64,000 bases of DNA, taken from contig CAKKTE020000093.1 in NCBI GenBank assembly GCA_920105625.2, forward strand, positions 930,001-994,000, read 5' to 3'. A model generated the notes under the pieces. The model was not told the DNA's origin and did no database searches. It saw only the letters and a program-made list of their open reading frames with translations. Shown here piece after piece: positions 32,217 to 45,704 of this stretch. The first letter of the stretch is position 1, and each line of letters opens with the position of its first letter. A program made the position numbers and the translations under genes. Source of the stretch: Clusia tigrina (taxonomy: Eukaryota > Arthropoda > Insecta > Diptera > Clusiidae).

Positions 32217-33347
32217 ATGTCTGATTCTACAGCTGTATTAAAAAAGATCTTAAGTAATTTAAAAAACAGCCCAAAAAGAATATATTCATCAAATTATATA
32301 TTAAATCTTAAAAATAATATAGAATTATTAAAAACTGCGTTTAAAAAAGAACTAGAATCACAAAAAGATGAATCTCAAAAATTTGATTTTAAAACAAAAT
32401 TTAACCAAATCCTATTTGAAATCGAAAAAATAATCAAAATGTCAACTTTCGATATACTTAATTGTTTAAAATTGGTACCTGATTTCTGAGGAAAGTATGA
32501 CGATGCCAATAAATTTATAAACACCATAAAAATAATAGGAGACACTGCCAACTGATCAATCAGTAGTATTTTTCAATTTCGTGCTTAACACAAAAATTCC
32601 AAACCAAATACGACATAAAGTTGAATTATTATTATCAACAAAAACTCTCGCTAATCTAATACTAACACTAGAGAAAATTTTCAAAACAAAAAAATCACCT
32701 AACACAATACTAGAAGAAATCACACGTGCACGACAAGGCAACCAAACAGTCACCAAATATGCTGAAAAACTTGAGACTCTAATAATAGAGCTCAACACTT
32801 TATAAATACAAAATATTGGTGAAGAAATAAGCCAACAATATTAAAATCAAACGACCTGATAGCATTCAATGCTTTCAAAAACGGATTTAAGAACCAGACT
32901 ACGGTACAGACAATAACCGCAAGCAGGGTAAAAAAGTTCCAAGAAGCGATACAAATCGCAGAAGAAGCTGACGGAAATAATGAAAGCAGAGTATTAGCTT
33001 TCAACGCACGTCAACAATGGAACAATCGGGCACCACATAGATTCCAACACCAACAAGGACGAGGCTATTCTAATAACAACAGACGACCAAACAACTATCG
33101 TCAAAATCATCAACATTTTAACAATCAGGCACCCCGATATCAAAACCCCCGTAGGACGAATCAACAGCAAGACTGGTACCAACAACGTACTAACCAAAAT
33201 ACTAACTACAACCGAAACGACAACAGCAACCGAGCAAGATATGGCAATAGGCCAAACAATAGAGGAGTATACACCGTACAAGGTGAAGACATAGAGTCTA
33301 GCTTAAATTATGAGGGAAACTCCAATCGCCCCGACAACGAACAATAA
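32217..33347 (+). pseudogene. gag: gag (broken), U4
   Basis: Shared TGA at codon 91, then the 2-bp loss (GACACTGCCAACT, near 32546) also found in U2 and U5, then the break after LNTL. The tail is full length with RRPNN. Confidence 0.85.
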
Positions 33348-33367
33348 AGACAAAATGTTGCTCGGGG
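33314..33367 (+). promoter_or_regulatory. -1 frameshift signal (U4)
   Basis: GGGAAAC at 33314-33320 with the same spacer and stem-loop. Confidence 0.85.
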
Positions 33368-35782
33368 AAAACAAAATTAAAAACATATAAATTATCAATT
33401 AACAATAGTATAAGCAATTACATTAAATTAAATTATAAGAATTACCACCTAACATTTCTGGTCGATACTGGTGCTGACATTTCGCTAGTAAAAATAACTA
33501 GCACACAAAATGAATTTTTCTCAGAAGACAATTCATGCACAATAACTGGCATAAATAAAACGAATACCACCACAATTGCAATTTACGTTTCCAACTATCT
33601 AATAAACAGCTAGTACATGAATTCCATGCAGTAGACGAAAATTTCCCAATTATAGCTGATGGAATATTAGGCAGAGATTTCTTACAAGCATTTGAAACAA
33701 AAAGTGACTATGGCAACACTCTCCTTATTTGTTAACAATTCTGAGTACGTATTGGATATGCAAAGAAAAATATATACCATACCACCCCGAAGCGAACTAG
33801 TCCACCCCATAAATATTAAATTAACAAAAGAAAGTCTCGTATGCAGCAAAAATTTTAACGAAAACTTATTTATAGCAAACACTATAATACCAGCAAAAGG
33901 AGTGAAACACATACGCATACTAAACATTTCAAACGAAACACAAACATTAGAAAATTTTGATTTAGAAGTGAAACCACTTCATTTATTCAACATCATTCTC
34001 AAACCAATACAAAATCAACGCCAGAAAGATTGACTAATTTAAACTCTCAATTTCTTTCCCTGATCAGGAAGCTAACAAAACAGTTGCTGACATATGTAAA
34101 AATTTTCAAGATATCTTTCACTTAGATACTGACAAACTCACATGCAATAATTTCTATAAACAGAAACTACACCATTCAGACAAATCACCCGTATACATAA
34201 AAAATTACAGACTTCGACAAACACAGCCATCCGAAATAAGTGAACAAGTACATGCAAAGATGGCATAATAGAACCATCTGTAAGCCCTTACAATTCCCCA
34301 GTACCGAAAAAGAGTACAAACGACACAAAAAAATGGAGACTTGTAGTAGACTACAGACAACTGAACAAAAAACTTACAAACGACAAATTTCCACTAACAA
34401 GACTCGATGATGTACTCGACGTCATGGGAAGAGCAAAATATTTTTCAACTCTCGACATGACTAGCTCATTCCACCAAATAGAATTGGAAAAATCTTCAAG
34501 ACCGTTAACCGCATTCTCAACAAACAATGGACACTTCCAATTGAAAAGAGTTTCCAACACATGCTTACCATAGCACTTAAAGGATTAAATAGTGATGCAT
34601 TTCTATACGTGGATGACATCATAGCATTTGGATGCTCTTTACAACACCACAACACAAATCTCACTAAAGTCTTTGAAAGATATATTTTAAAACTAAACCC
34701 TCAAAAATGTAATTTTTTACAGCCAGAAGTCATTTATTTAGGACACTTAATTACAGCAAACGGTGTAACAACCGATCCGCAAAAATGCAAATCCGTTGAA
34801 AAATATCCTGCACCCACCAACGCACACGAAGTAAGAAGATTCGTTGCATTCTGCAACTACTACCGACGCTTTGTCAAAAATTTCGCCGAAATAGCAAAGC
34901 CCTTCAATTCACTCTTAAAGAAAGGAAATACTTTTGTTTGGAGTTCAGAATGCGAAGAAGCTTTTCAAAAATTAAAACTTTGCAATAACACAACCACCTG
35001 TACTCCAATACCCAGATTTTAACAAAGAATTCGTACTCACAACTGATGCATCAAATTATGCATTAGGAGCAGTACTTTCCCAAGGTATCATTGGAAACGA
35101 TTTGCCAATTTCATACGCAAGCCGCACTTTAAACAAGCACGAGGAGAAAAAGCCAGTTATAGAAACAGAATTATTGGCCATACATTGGGCAATAAGCCAC
35201 TTTAGACCTTACTTATATGGCAATACATTCACAGTAGTAACAGACCACAGACCATTAGTAGCATTATTTTCACCCATCATCAAAATTAACTAGAATTAGG
35301 TTAGACCTAATGGATTATAATTTTAAAATAGAATATAAAAAAGGCAGCATAAATACAAATGCCGATGCACTAAGTAGAATTAGATTAGACTCTAATATAC
35401 TTAAGGATATGATACCTTCAGTTTTAATAACAACTAGCAGTAAAAATCAAAAGAGGATAGAAAATGAACCCAACGATACAGAAGCAAATTCTATAATGGA
35501 GACTGGCCAACTCTTTATTTGGAATTGCATTTCAGTATCGGAAGTTCGAAAATTTAGAAAGTTAAAATTTATACAAGAAATTAAAAACGCGTCAAGGAAA
35601 AAGATAAGCTTATAAGATAAAAATAACAATAAAAGTTTGCCTAATATAAAAATCACCGACACAGAAATAGTAATGCAAATTAGCGATAATCCAAACTCGG
35701 ACTTAGGTACAGTCTTGGAGAAACTAATCACTGTTTTACACAAGAAATATATAGAAAATGTAGCGCTACAATCAAATGATAT
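33314..35782 (+). pseudogene. pol: pol, protease-RT-RNase H (broken), U4
   Basis: Same breaks as U1 and U3, including KLCNN near 34980. The protease region has Lys for Glu (GINKTN), shared with U5. The linker has KNQKRIEN, shared with U3. Confidence 0.88.
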
Positions 35783-38700
35783 CTGTGGTCATAAGCAATA
35801 ATCGTCTCGTAAACTATACTTTCGAAATAAATTACTTTTTACATGCAGAGGCTTTTGTGAAAAAAAATATAAAACAGTTTTATAAAAAATGCAATGCAAA
35901 ATCAAATATGTTTACCTGCACAATACTTAGGCCAAAAATAATAATGAAACTTCCTTTGTTTAGGAGAAAATAAATGAACATAAATAAAAATGGTTATGGC
36001 AAACGTAAAATATGAGATTGTAATGACTATGTTGACTTAGGATTTTATTGCAAATTAATGTTTTGTTTGTTGCCTAGCATATATTGAGTTAAACAACTAT
36101 TGTATATTTAAACTTACCAAGGCAAAGAGTTAGAGCACTTTAGGTAAGTAGTATTTTATTTTTAAAAAAAAGTAATTTTGCAAATTCATTATTTTAAACT
36201 TAATTTCATTTTCAGAAAATTTAATTATGTAATTTCTATAATGAGAAAAAAACGTAAAAGATGTAAATATATATGTTATATTTATATATATATTTATACT
36301 TAATCTAAATCATTCTGCTTCTGATTCATCTCCGACTAAGTCTGGATGTATATCTGTAGAGTTGTTTGTTAACAAACTTTTATAAAAAGGATGAAAACAT
36401 GGAATCACAAATGGGAGTAAATCAATGAGGTCCTTTTTCTTATTTGAGCTGATTTTAACATCTTCAGTTAGCACAGACAGGTCGCCTTTAGCTACTGAGT
36501 TTACACCACGTTTTAACAAATTTAATGTTTTAAAAGGAGCATCTAGATCTAATGTGGTTTTATAAAAAATTTGCCTTTGTAAATCTTAGCCATTTCTCCC
36601 CGTCTTGATTTGTGGTCCTCCACATAAACTTTATTTTTAACAGGAGAGAAAATTTGAAAAAATCCACTGCATTAATTTCAACGACGTTAAATGTATGTTT
36701 AGAACCCGCACACCTTATAAAATTGTACCAATCGTGTGGATGATGTATTTGAGCATCAGTTCTTTTATTTTTTTCTTTCTATCACAGAGTGATCCACATC
36801 ACATTCCATGTGCGTGTGTCCAGGTTCTAAAAATTTATGATCATTAGTTTCTAAAGTCGTATTAACTTCAAGAGCCAGTATGAACATTGCACATACGAAT
36901 GAATTCTTATTTTGTCCCGAATCGCTGTAAAAGATTGCTTGATTAACTTGTGAAAGACTGTTTATAAACTTGAACAAGCACGATGCGATTTGGTTGCCGC
37001 CACGGGCAGATAGTGCCTCATGCCACATAAAGCAATGTGGGGTACCAGTTGTGCAGTCGTGAATAGTTAAATTATATGTCCAAAGTTGCCTTTTGTAGAT
37101 ACTTATTGAGGTTCTTAAGTACGGGGTAGGCAAACATTGCTGCAAATCAAAAGTATAGACTTTAACTGTGGGGTCATTGGAAGCGGAGGCTTTATCATTC
37201 CTTTTAGACTCATATGCTAAATCTGCTTTACTTTGATGGGCTGAAAGCTCATTTTGTAAGTCATGTAGTAGGGAATTATCGGTTTCCTGTTTAGCAATTC
37301 CAATTTTAGCACTGAATTTCTCGCATGTGGAACAAGTATCCAGCTTAGGTTTCTTAAATTTTATATTCATGGCTGTAAAATATTACTAAATTAAATAATT
37401 CTATGAGGTGATAAAGAACCTGCTTACTTTTAAAAATACTACTGTATGAGAAGATGCTTACTACATCGGATTTGTATTTATCGCAATACAAATGATACAT
37501 TTGAGCCAGGGATATATCGGCATGTAAGTATTTGCAACTTGTATCTCTCCTGGTATAGTGACTTTCGTATTTTGGAAAGCTGTTTATGAGGTCCTTTACA
37601 AGTTCAATCTTATCATCTGTAAGTTTATTTTTTCCTCCACCTGATCCACGCAGATCAAAAAAGTCACTATCAGGATAACGTAATTTCTTTTTCAAAACAG
37701 TTTTAACGAAACTGGTACTCTCATCAAAGCATTGCAGGAAACATTTTTGGCATACCTGAACTCTTTGAGCTTGATACGCCACATAATAAGCAGCTCGGAA
37801 CTTTCGGTCACGAGGCCGGGTGCTTGTCCAAATTTTGTTGTTTTTTTTGCTCTTGATGTCAACTAAGGAACCAATGAACAAAATTCTCTGATTGTACGTA
37901 CCCAAAGACCAATATTTCTGAAAAATACTTCTTTGGAATGCAGGGGGTACCTTTGCCTTGCACTTCATGCGACAATCAAGCACAAGAGGTCTCAATTTTC
38001 TTTCCGGCACAACATCACCCTTAACATTTACGTATGCTTTTCCATGATTTCGCCTTCTGTATGCCTTTTTCGTAGAATAAGCTCTTTGAGTCGTAGTCGG
38101 GGCTCCGTTGAGTAGATCCTCATTTTCTATATCAGTACTATTCCCATCCTCATCGGAAACTGACGCTTCATAGTCGGGATCATGAACCGAGTTATCACTG
38201 TCAAAATGGGGATCTCTATGTTGAGTTGATTTATCTTCCTCATTCTCACTGAGTAGTTGAGTATTTAAAACATTTGTAGATAAATCAGCCTCACTGCTAT
38301 CTAAAAAAGACATGTGGCTACTTTCATCATAACCTATTTGTTTAAAAAATTTAAAAATTAAAGTAACTAAGGAATACATTTTGTTTTTTAACTATCACCT
38401 ATTACATTTCCTTCGTATTCGATTTCATCCATTCTATGTTTGGTTATTAATTTATTTTTTAATGTTATTTAAATTTAACAAGAAGTATTTACTTTCAATT
38501 TCAATGGCACTTTTCTCTTTGAGAGAATTCGTATAACTTCTGCACTAATCACACTAAACAGCTTAACCAAAATCATTTTAAAACGGTACCTTAATTATAA
38601 TAACCTAGCTGCACTTTGCACAAAAACTGAGAGCATAAGTCATTCTCATTTTACGCTTATGTCCATATAGCTCTCCTAAAAACACATCAACAACAATGCA

Positions 38701-39094
38701 TTAATAGCTTTTGTAGAGATAGTACATTACATTCAAACATTCTCAATTTGGAATAACGGCTTATCTTCACTTTAGCTCTTATATCAATTCTCTTGTTTAT
38801 GCCAAACAATTAAAAATAAAAATGTGCAAAAACAACTTAAGTCGTTATAAGCCATTTTAATAAAACAATATTGTATGTGAACATTATCTTATGTATATTT
38901 TGGCTGCTATAGTAAATGTAATAGGGCTTCGTTGCGAGTTAAGCTAACATGTTTTTACTAATATTTTAAAAAATAATATAGTTAAAGAGATAGGGATTTT
39001 ACGTAATTATAAAGTTTTATTAGTGGAATATGGTAGCATATATAACTCAATTCGTTTTTAAGTCTACTTAGGCGGTTATCGCTTGTGACCACAG
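35783..39094 (-). mobile_element. Nested DNA transposon, U4 copy (3312 bp)
   Basis: ATAT flanks at 35779-35782 and 39095-39098. Same length as the U3 copy and with the same private deletion (near 36591). Confidence 0.9.
36310..38379 (-). pseudogene. Transposase-like gene, U4 copy (broken)
   Basis: Exon 1 open to 37354 including intron read-through, intron 37373-37427, exon 2 from 37370 to 36765, detached C-terminal piece 36310-36519. The predicted proteins are the same as in U3. Confidence 0.75.
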
Positions 39095-40218
39095 ATATAT
39101 TTAAATGTCATGACAAAGAAAATTTAATGAGAACATATAATGAAATTCATATGAAAATAATAAAATCAGGACGGCAAACTTTTAAAATTCTCATTTATTA
39201 CCCACCAATGACAGTGACAGAACACACTGATCAATTACGATTAATCAATGAGTATCACAATTCAAAGGTAGGAGGTCATATCGGTGTAAAACGAACAATT
39301 TGTAAACTAAAACAAAAATACGTATGGCGCGGTATGAACAAAATGGTCAAACATTTTATTCAAAACTGCGAAAAATGCTGTAAAAATAACACAACTCGCC
39401 ACAATAAATAAGCTCTAGAGATAACACTTACACCAACAAGCCCATTTGAAATTATTCAAATCGACACTGTCGGTCCACTTAAAATTTCAAATGGATACAA
39501 ATACATACTAACAATACAATGTGAACTAACAAAATACATAGAAACATTCCCGATGCAAACGAAAGATGCAATAGAAGTTGCAAAAACATTCATTTAGTAG
39601 AGAAATTCATTTTACGCCGCGGAACTTTTAAACACTTAAAAGCGACCAAGGCACCGAATTTAAAAATGAATTACTCACTTCCATATGCAAATTACTTGAT
39701 ATAAAGCACATAACTTCCACTCCCTACCACCATGAAACAATAAGTTCAATTGAACGCAACCACAGAGTCTTGAATGAATATTTATTATCATTCTCAGACA
39801 CTGGTGATTGGGAAAACTGGCTTCCTTATTACACTTTCGTTTACAACACCACCCCACACACAGATACTAACTATTCACCATTCGAACTCATCTTTGGAAA
39901 ATTAGCAACATTCCGAAACGAAAAATCAATAACAACCCAAAATTTTATAACTTAGAAAGCTATTTAACAGAACTTAGAACAAAAATTTTACATGCACAAG
40001 ATTCAGCAAACAGAATGCTCGGGAAAGCAAAATGCACACGTAAACAAATTTACGATAAAACATGCAATAGTAATTTTAAAATAGGTGATCTAGTCTTTTT
40101 AAAAACCAGCGACCAAAGAAAACATGTAAGCCCATATGAGGGACCATACAAAATAATTGAAAGAAACAATGTAAATTCTACTATACAAAAAAAAAAACAA
40201 AACAAGAATAGTACATAA
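39095..40218 (+). pseudogene. pol: Integrase part of pol, U4 (broken, type A)
   Basis: Matches U3: full zinc domain ORF (39085-39411), stop after HNK, TCNSNFK deletion and poly-A shift in the C-terminal domain. Confidence 0.88.
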
Positions 40219-40447
40219 CAATTATTTTAAAAAAATTTATCTCAGCACATATTTAATTAAATAAACTATACGAGTATATAAATATTATTACCTAATTAAA
40301 ATACATTACTTTACATAAATAAATATATTCTTATCTAATTAATAAATAATTTAAAATATGTAAACCTCAGTGCCACAAACGCCTAGTACAATCTTAAAAA
40401 TAATTTTATTCTTTGAAACGAAATCATTTTTCTCTAAAGGGTGAGGG

Positions 40448-41315
40448 TGTAATACACTTTTAAACACTTCATGTAAATGCACCTTAATGCATTCAAAAGC
40501 ACTCCGTGTGATGCACCTTAATGCACCCAAGCATAAAGACAGCCTTCACGAGTGATACCATGTGCGCAACAATTACACGGCACACACTATCCCTTGTCTG
40601 TCATTCTCCCACGATTTGTTTATCGTTATGCGATAACAAGAAACGAGGATCGGACTGTCCAGACACAGCTCGACACCGATACTCGTGCCACAACCGTCGC
40701 TCAATGCTTTCTCACGCCATCTTGTTCGACGATATGACGGACAGTCATAAGAGCTGGCAGAACGACAGACAGATGATCTTGTTGCACATGTCTGCCGCAC
40801 TGCAGACCATGTACTCCATCTAATGCACTATATGGTCGCAAGTAAATAGAGCGCACCAATAGGGTACGTGCTCTACACTCGTGAAAGAGTATGCACTACT
40901 GGCATGCGCGTTGCACTTAGGGTAGGTAAATCATAGTTTACATTCCATAAACTGTATAATAGATTAGAATAAGTTTATTATAACACCCTAGGTTACTTAT
41001 TAAATAAAAACACAGGGGATGATCCCTCAAGATCCTGCTTACAAACTGAGCACTACTTCTTTTAATTCCTCGGCAGTTCAAATAGAACTTGCCTTTTTAT
41101 AATCATCATATGACCATTTGGGCAGTCCACTGACTTGCCACAACATATGAACATTTGGGCAGTCCACTGACTTGCCACAACATATGAACATTTGGGCAGT
41201 CTACTGACTTGCCACAACATATGAACATTTGGGCAGTCTACTGACTTGCCACGTACATAGGCAGCAACCAGAATGCCAATATAAACTGGTCCGGACTGAC
41301 ATAAAAATACAGACA
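40448..41315 (+). repeat. LTR5
   Basis: 868 bp. The 37-bp repeats are at 41107-41252 and the primer site at 41323. Confidence 0.88.
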
Positions 41316-41419
41316 TATTATATGGCGATCCTGCCAGACCGAATCAGGAATTATAAGAAAACAAAAATCTAATCAAATCATAAGTTGGAAACTAAAAATA
41401 AATTAAACACATTACTGGA

Positions 41420-41815
41420 ATGAGGAAAGAAGAGTTTGATGCCATCTTCGAAAAGTGGGCAAAGCTATTGTCCCCACAAGAAGAAAAACAAACTGCAAAC
41501 ACACTTCCTGCTGACGAATACAATCCAGGTTTACCACATCCCGATTTTCCGAAATACACACCACTAAGACTCGGACCAAAACCATTAACGATAGAAGAAT
41601 ATCGACTACGCCAGGAAAGTAACAAACCGAAGCAGTACCCGAAACAAGAGCGTAAGAAGAAAAAGTGCACAGGAGACCGCACTGTACGACACCGCCACAC
41701 CATCCCTCTACTATACAGAGAACTTATCTTAGCCACCACAAATGAAGACAAAATTAAAATTAAGAATAAACAAGCTGATAAAAATATTAAAATTTATAAT
41801 ATATATATTATATAA
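41420..41815 (+). CDS. Leader ORF-a, 131 codons (U5)
   Basis: Open and the same protein as in U1 and U4. Function unknown. Confidence 0.6.
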   Translation: MRKEEFDAIFEKWAKLLSPQEEKQTANTLPADEYNPGLPHPDFPKYTPLRLGPKPLTIEEYRLRQESNKPKQYPKQERKKKKCTGDRTVRHRHTIPLLYRELILATTNEDKIKIKNKQADKNIKIYNIYII

Positions 41816-41950
41816 ATTAAAAACTTAAATTAGCAAGAAATTACAATTAAATAAGTTATGTAAATTATATTAAATTCTAATATACAAACATTTTTTTTTT
41901 TCTTCTCTTTTATACATAAATAAAAAGACAATATACTCGTATATATAAAA

Positions 41951-42115
41951 ATGGGGAAAACTCAAAGCAAACAAGAAAATATTATTGTATCAAATAATAA
42001 TAATGTAATTGCTGAGTATGTAATGACTAGAGGCGACTCTGTCATAATATTTACATTGATAGCCATATTTATTGTAATTTTATATAAAATAAACACTTAT
42101 TACAAAACTATGTAA
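41951..42115 (+). CDS. ORF-b, myristoylation-type membrane micro-protein (U5)
   Basis: 54 codons, intact; same features as U1. Confidence 0.55.
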   Translation: MGKTQSKQENIIVSNNNNVIAEYVMTRGDSVIIFTLIAIFIVILYKINTYYKTM

Positions 42116-42139
42116 TGAAACAGCTAAATAGAACAAATA

Positions 42140-43270
42140 ATGTCTGATTCTACAGCTGTATTAAAAAAGATCTTAAGTAATTTAAAAAACAGCCCAAAAA
42201 GAATATATTCATCAAATTATATATTAAATCTTAAAAATAATATAGAATTATTAAAAACTGCGTTTAAAAAAGAACTAGAATCACAAAAAGATGAATCTCA
42301 AAAATTTGATTTTAAAACAAAATTTAACCAAATCCTATTTGAAATCGAAAAAATAATCAAAATGTCAACTTTCGATATACTTAATTGTTTAAAATTGGTA
42401 CCTGATTTCTGAGGAAAGTATGACGATGCCAATAAATTTATAAACACCATAAAAATAATAGGAGACACTGCCAACTGATCAATCAGTAGTATTTTTCAAT
42501 TTCGTGCTTAACACAAAAATTCCAAACCAAATACGACATAAAGTTGAATTATTATTATCAACAAAAACTCTCGCTAATCTAATACTAACACTAGAGAAAA
42601 TTTTCAAAACAAAAAAATCACCTAACACAATACTAGAAGAAATCACACGTGCACGACAAGGCAACCAAACAGTCACCAAATATGCTGAAAAACTTGAGAC
42701 TCTAATAATAGAGCTCAACACTTTATAAATACAAAATATTGGTGAAGAAATAAGCCAACAATATTAAAATCAAACGACCTGATAGCATTCAATGCTTTCA
42801 AAAACGGATTTAAGAACCAGACTACGGTACAGACAATAACCGCAAGCAGGGTAAAAAAGTTCCAAGAAGCGATACAAATCGCAGAAGAAGCTGACGGAAA
42901 TAATGAAAGCAGAGTATTAGCTTTCAACGCACGTCAACAATGGAACAATCGGGCACCACATAGATTCCAACACCAACAAGGACGAGGCTATTCTAATAAC
43001 AACAGACGACCAAACAACTATCGTCAAAATCATCAACATTTTAACAATCAGGCACCCCGATATCAAAACCCCCGTAGGACGAATCAACAGCAAGACTGGT
43101 ACCAACAACGTACTAACCAAAATACTAACTACAACCGAAACGACAACAGCAACCGAGCAAGATATGGCAATAGGCCAAACAATAGAGGAGTATACACCGT
43201 ACAAGGTGAAGACATAGAGTCTAGCTTAAATTATGAGGGAAACTCCAATCGCCCCGACAACGAACAATAA
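42140..43270 (+). pseudogene. gag: gag (broken), U5
   Basis: Same lesions as U4: TGA at codon 91, 2-bp loss near 42469, break after LNTL. Confidence 0.85.
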
Positions 43271-43290
43271 AGACAAAATGTTGCTCGGGG
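43237..43290 (+). promoter_or_regulatory. -1 frameshift signal (U5)
   Basis: GGGAAAC at 43237-43243 with the same spacer and stem-loop. Confidence 0.85.
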
Positions 43291-45704
43291 AAAACAAAAT
43301 TAAAAACATATAAATTATCAATTAACAATAGTATAAGCAATTACATTAAATTAAATTATAAGAATTACCACCTAACATTTCTGGTCGATACTGGTGCTGA
43401 CATTTCGCTAGTAAAAATAACTAGCACACAAAATGAATTTTTCTCAGAAGACAATTCATGCACAATAACTGGCATAAATAAAACGAATACCACCACAATT
43501 GCAATTTACGTTTCCAACTATCTAATAAACAGCTAGTACATGAATTCCATGCAGTAGACGAAAATTTCCCAATTATAGCTGATGGAATATTAGGCAGAGA
43601 TTTCTTACAAGCATTTGAAACAAAAAGTGACTATGGCAACACTCTCCTTATTTGTTAACAATTCTGAGTACGTATTGGATATGCAAAGAAAAATATATAC
43701 CATACCACCCCGAAGCGAACTAGTCCACCCCATAAATATTAAATTAACAAAAGAAAGTCTCGTATGCAGCAAAAATTTTAACGAAAACTTATTTATAGCA
43801 AACACTATAATACCAGCAAAAGGAGTGAAACACATACGCATACTAAACATTTCAAACGAAACACAAACATTAGAAAATTTTGATTTAGAAGTGAAACCAC
43901 TTCATTTATTCAACATCATTCTCAAACCAATACAAAATCAACGCCAGAAAGATTGACTAATTTAAACTCTCAATTTCTTTCCCTGATCAGGAAGCTAACA
44001 AAACAGTTGCTGACATATGTAAAAATTTTCAAGATATCTTTCACTTAGATACTGACAAACTCACATGCAATAATTTCTATAAACAGAAACTACACCATTC
44101 AGACAAATCACCCGTATACATAAAAAATTACAGACTTCGACAAACACAGCCATCCGAAATAAGTGAACAAGTACATGCAAAGATGGCATAATAGAACCAT
44201 CTGTAAGCCCTTACAATTCCCCAGTACCGAAAAAGAGTACAAACGACACAAAAAAATGGAGACTTGTAGTAGACTACAGACAACTGAACAAAAAACTTAC
44301 AAACGACAAATTTCCACTAACAAGACTCGATGATGTACTCGACGTCATGGGAAGAGCAAAATATTTTTCAACTCTCGACATGACTAGCTCATTCCACCAA
44401 ATAGAATTGGAAAAATCTTCAAGACCGTTAACCGCATTCTCAACAAACAATGGACACTTCCAATTGAAAAGAGTTTCCAACACATGCTTACCATAGCACT
44501 TAAAGGATTAAATAGTGATGCATTTCTATACGTGGATGACATCATAGCATTTGGATGCTCTTTACAACACCACAACACAAATCTCACTAAAGTCTTTGAA
44601 AGATATATTTTAAAACTAAACCCTCAAAAATGTAATTTTTTACAGCCAGAAGTCATTTATTTAGGACACTTAATTACAGCAAACGGTGTAACAACCGATC
44701 CGCAAAAATGCAAATCCGTTGAAAAATATCCTGCACCCACCAACGCACACGAAGTAAGAAGATTCGTTGCATTCTGCAACTACTACCGACGCTTTGTCAA
44801 AAATTTCGCCGAAATAGCAAAGCCCTTCAATTCACTCTTAAAGAAAGGAAATACTTTTGTTTGGAGTTCAGAATGCGAAGAAGCTTTTCAAAAATTAAAA
44901 CTTGCAATAACACAACCACCTGTACTCCAATACCCAGATTTTAACAAAGAATTCGTACTCACAACTGATGCATCAAATTATGCATTAGGAGCAGTACTTT
45001 CCCAAGGTATCATTGGAAACGATTTGCCAATTTCATACGCAAGCCGCACTTTAAACAAGCACGAGGAGAAAAAGCCAGTTATAGAAACAGAATTATTGGC
45101 CATACATTGGGCAATAAGCCACTTTAGACCTTACTTATATGGCAATACATTCACAGTAGTAACAGACCACAGACCATTAGTAGCATTATTTTCACCCATC
45201 ATCAAAATTAACTAGAATTAGGTTAGACCTAATGGATTATAATTTTAAAATAGAATATAAAAAAGGCAGCATAAATACAAATGCCGATGCACTAAGTAGA
45301 ATTAGATTAGACTCTAATATACTTAAGGATATGATACCTTCAGTTTTAATAACAACTAGCAGTAAAAATCAAAATAGGATAGAAAATGAACCCAACGATA
45401 CAGAAGCAAATTCTATAATGGAGACTGGCCAACTCTTTATTTGGAATTGCATTTCAGTATCGGAAGTTCGAAAATTTAGAAAGTTAAAATTTATACAAGA
45501 AATTAAAAACGCGTCAAGGAAAAAGATAAGCTTATAAGATAAAAATAACAATAAAAGTTTGCCTAATATAAAAATCACCGACACAGAAATAGTAATGCAA
45601 ATTAGCGATAATCCAAACTCGGACTTAGGTACAGTCTTGGAGAAACTAATCACTGTTTTACACAAGAAATATATAGAAAATGTAGCGCTACAATCAAATG
45701 ATAT
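43237..45704 (+). pseudogene. pol: pol, protease-RT-RNase H (broken), U5
   Basis: The RT palm end (YVDD), thumb and RNase H form one 243-codon frame (44484-45215) reading KLAITQPPVLQYPDF and TTDASNYALG, the best version of this segment in the window. Upstream it still has the RT motif deletion and the protease breaks common to all copies. Confidence 0.9.

Larger units (their letters stand above)
30525..40447 (+). mobile_element. Retrotransposon array unit U4 (type A)
   Basis: 9923 bp. The first half shares variants with U5 (2-bp gag loss, GCATAAATAAAACG in the protease region), while the second half matches U3. This is the pattern expected from duplication of one unit with out-of-register ends. 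Confidence 0.93.
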
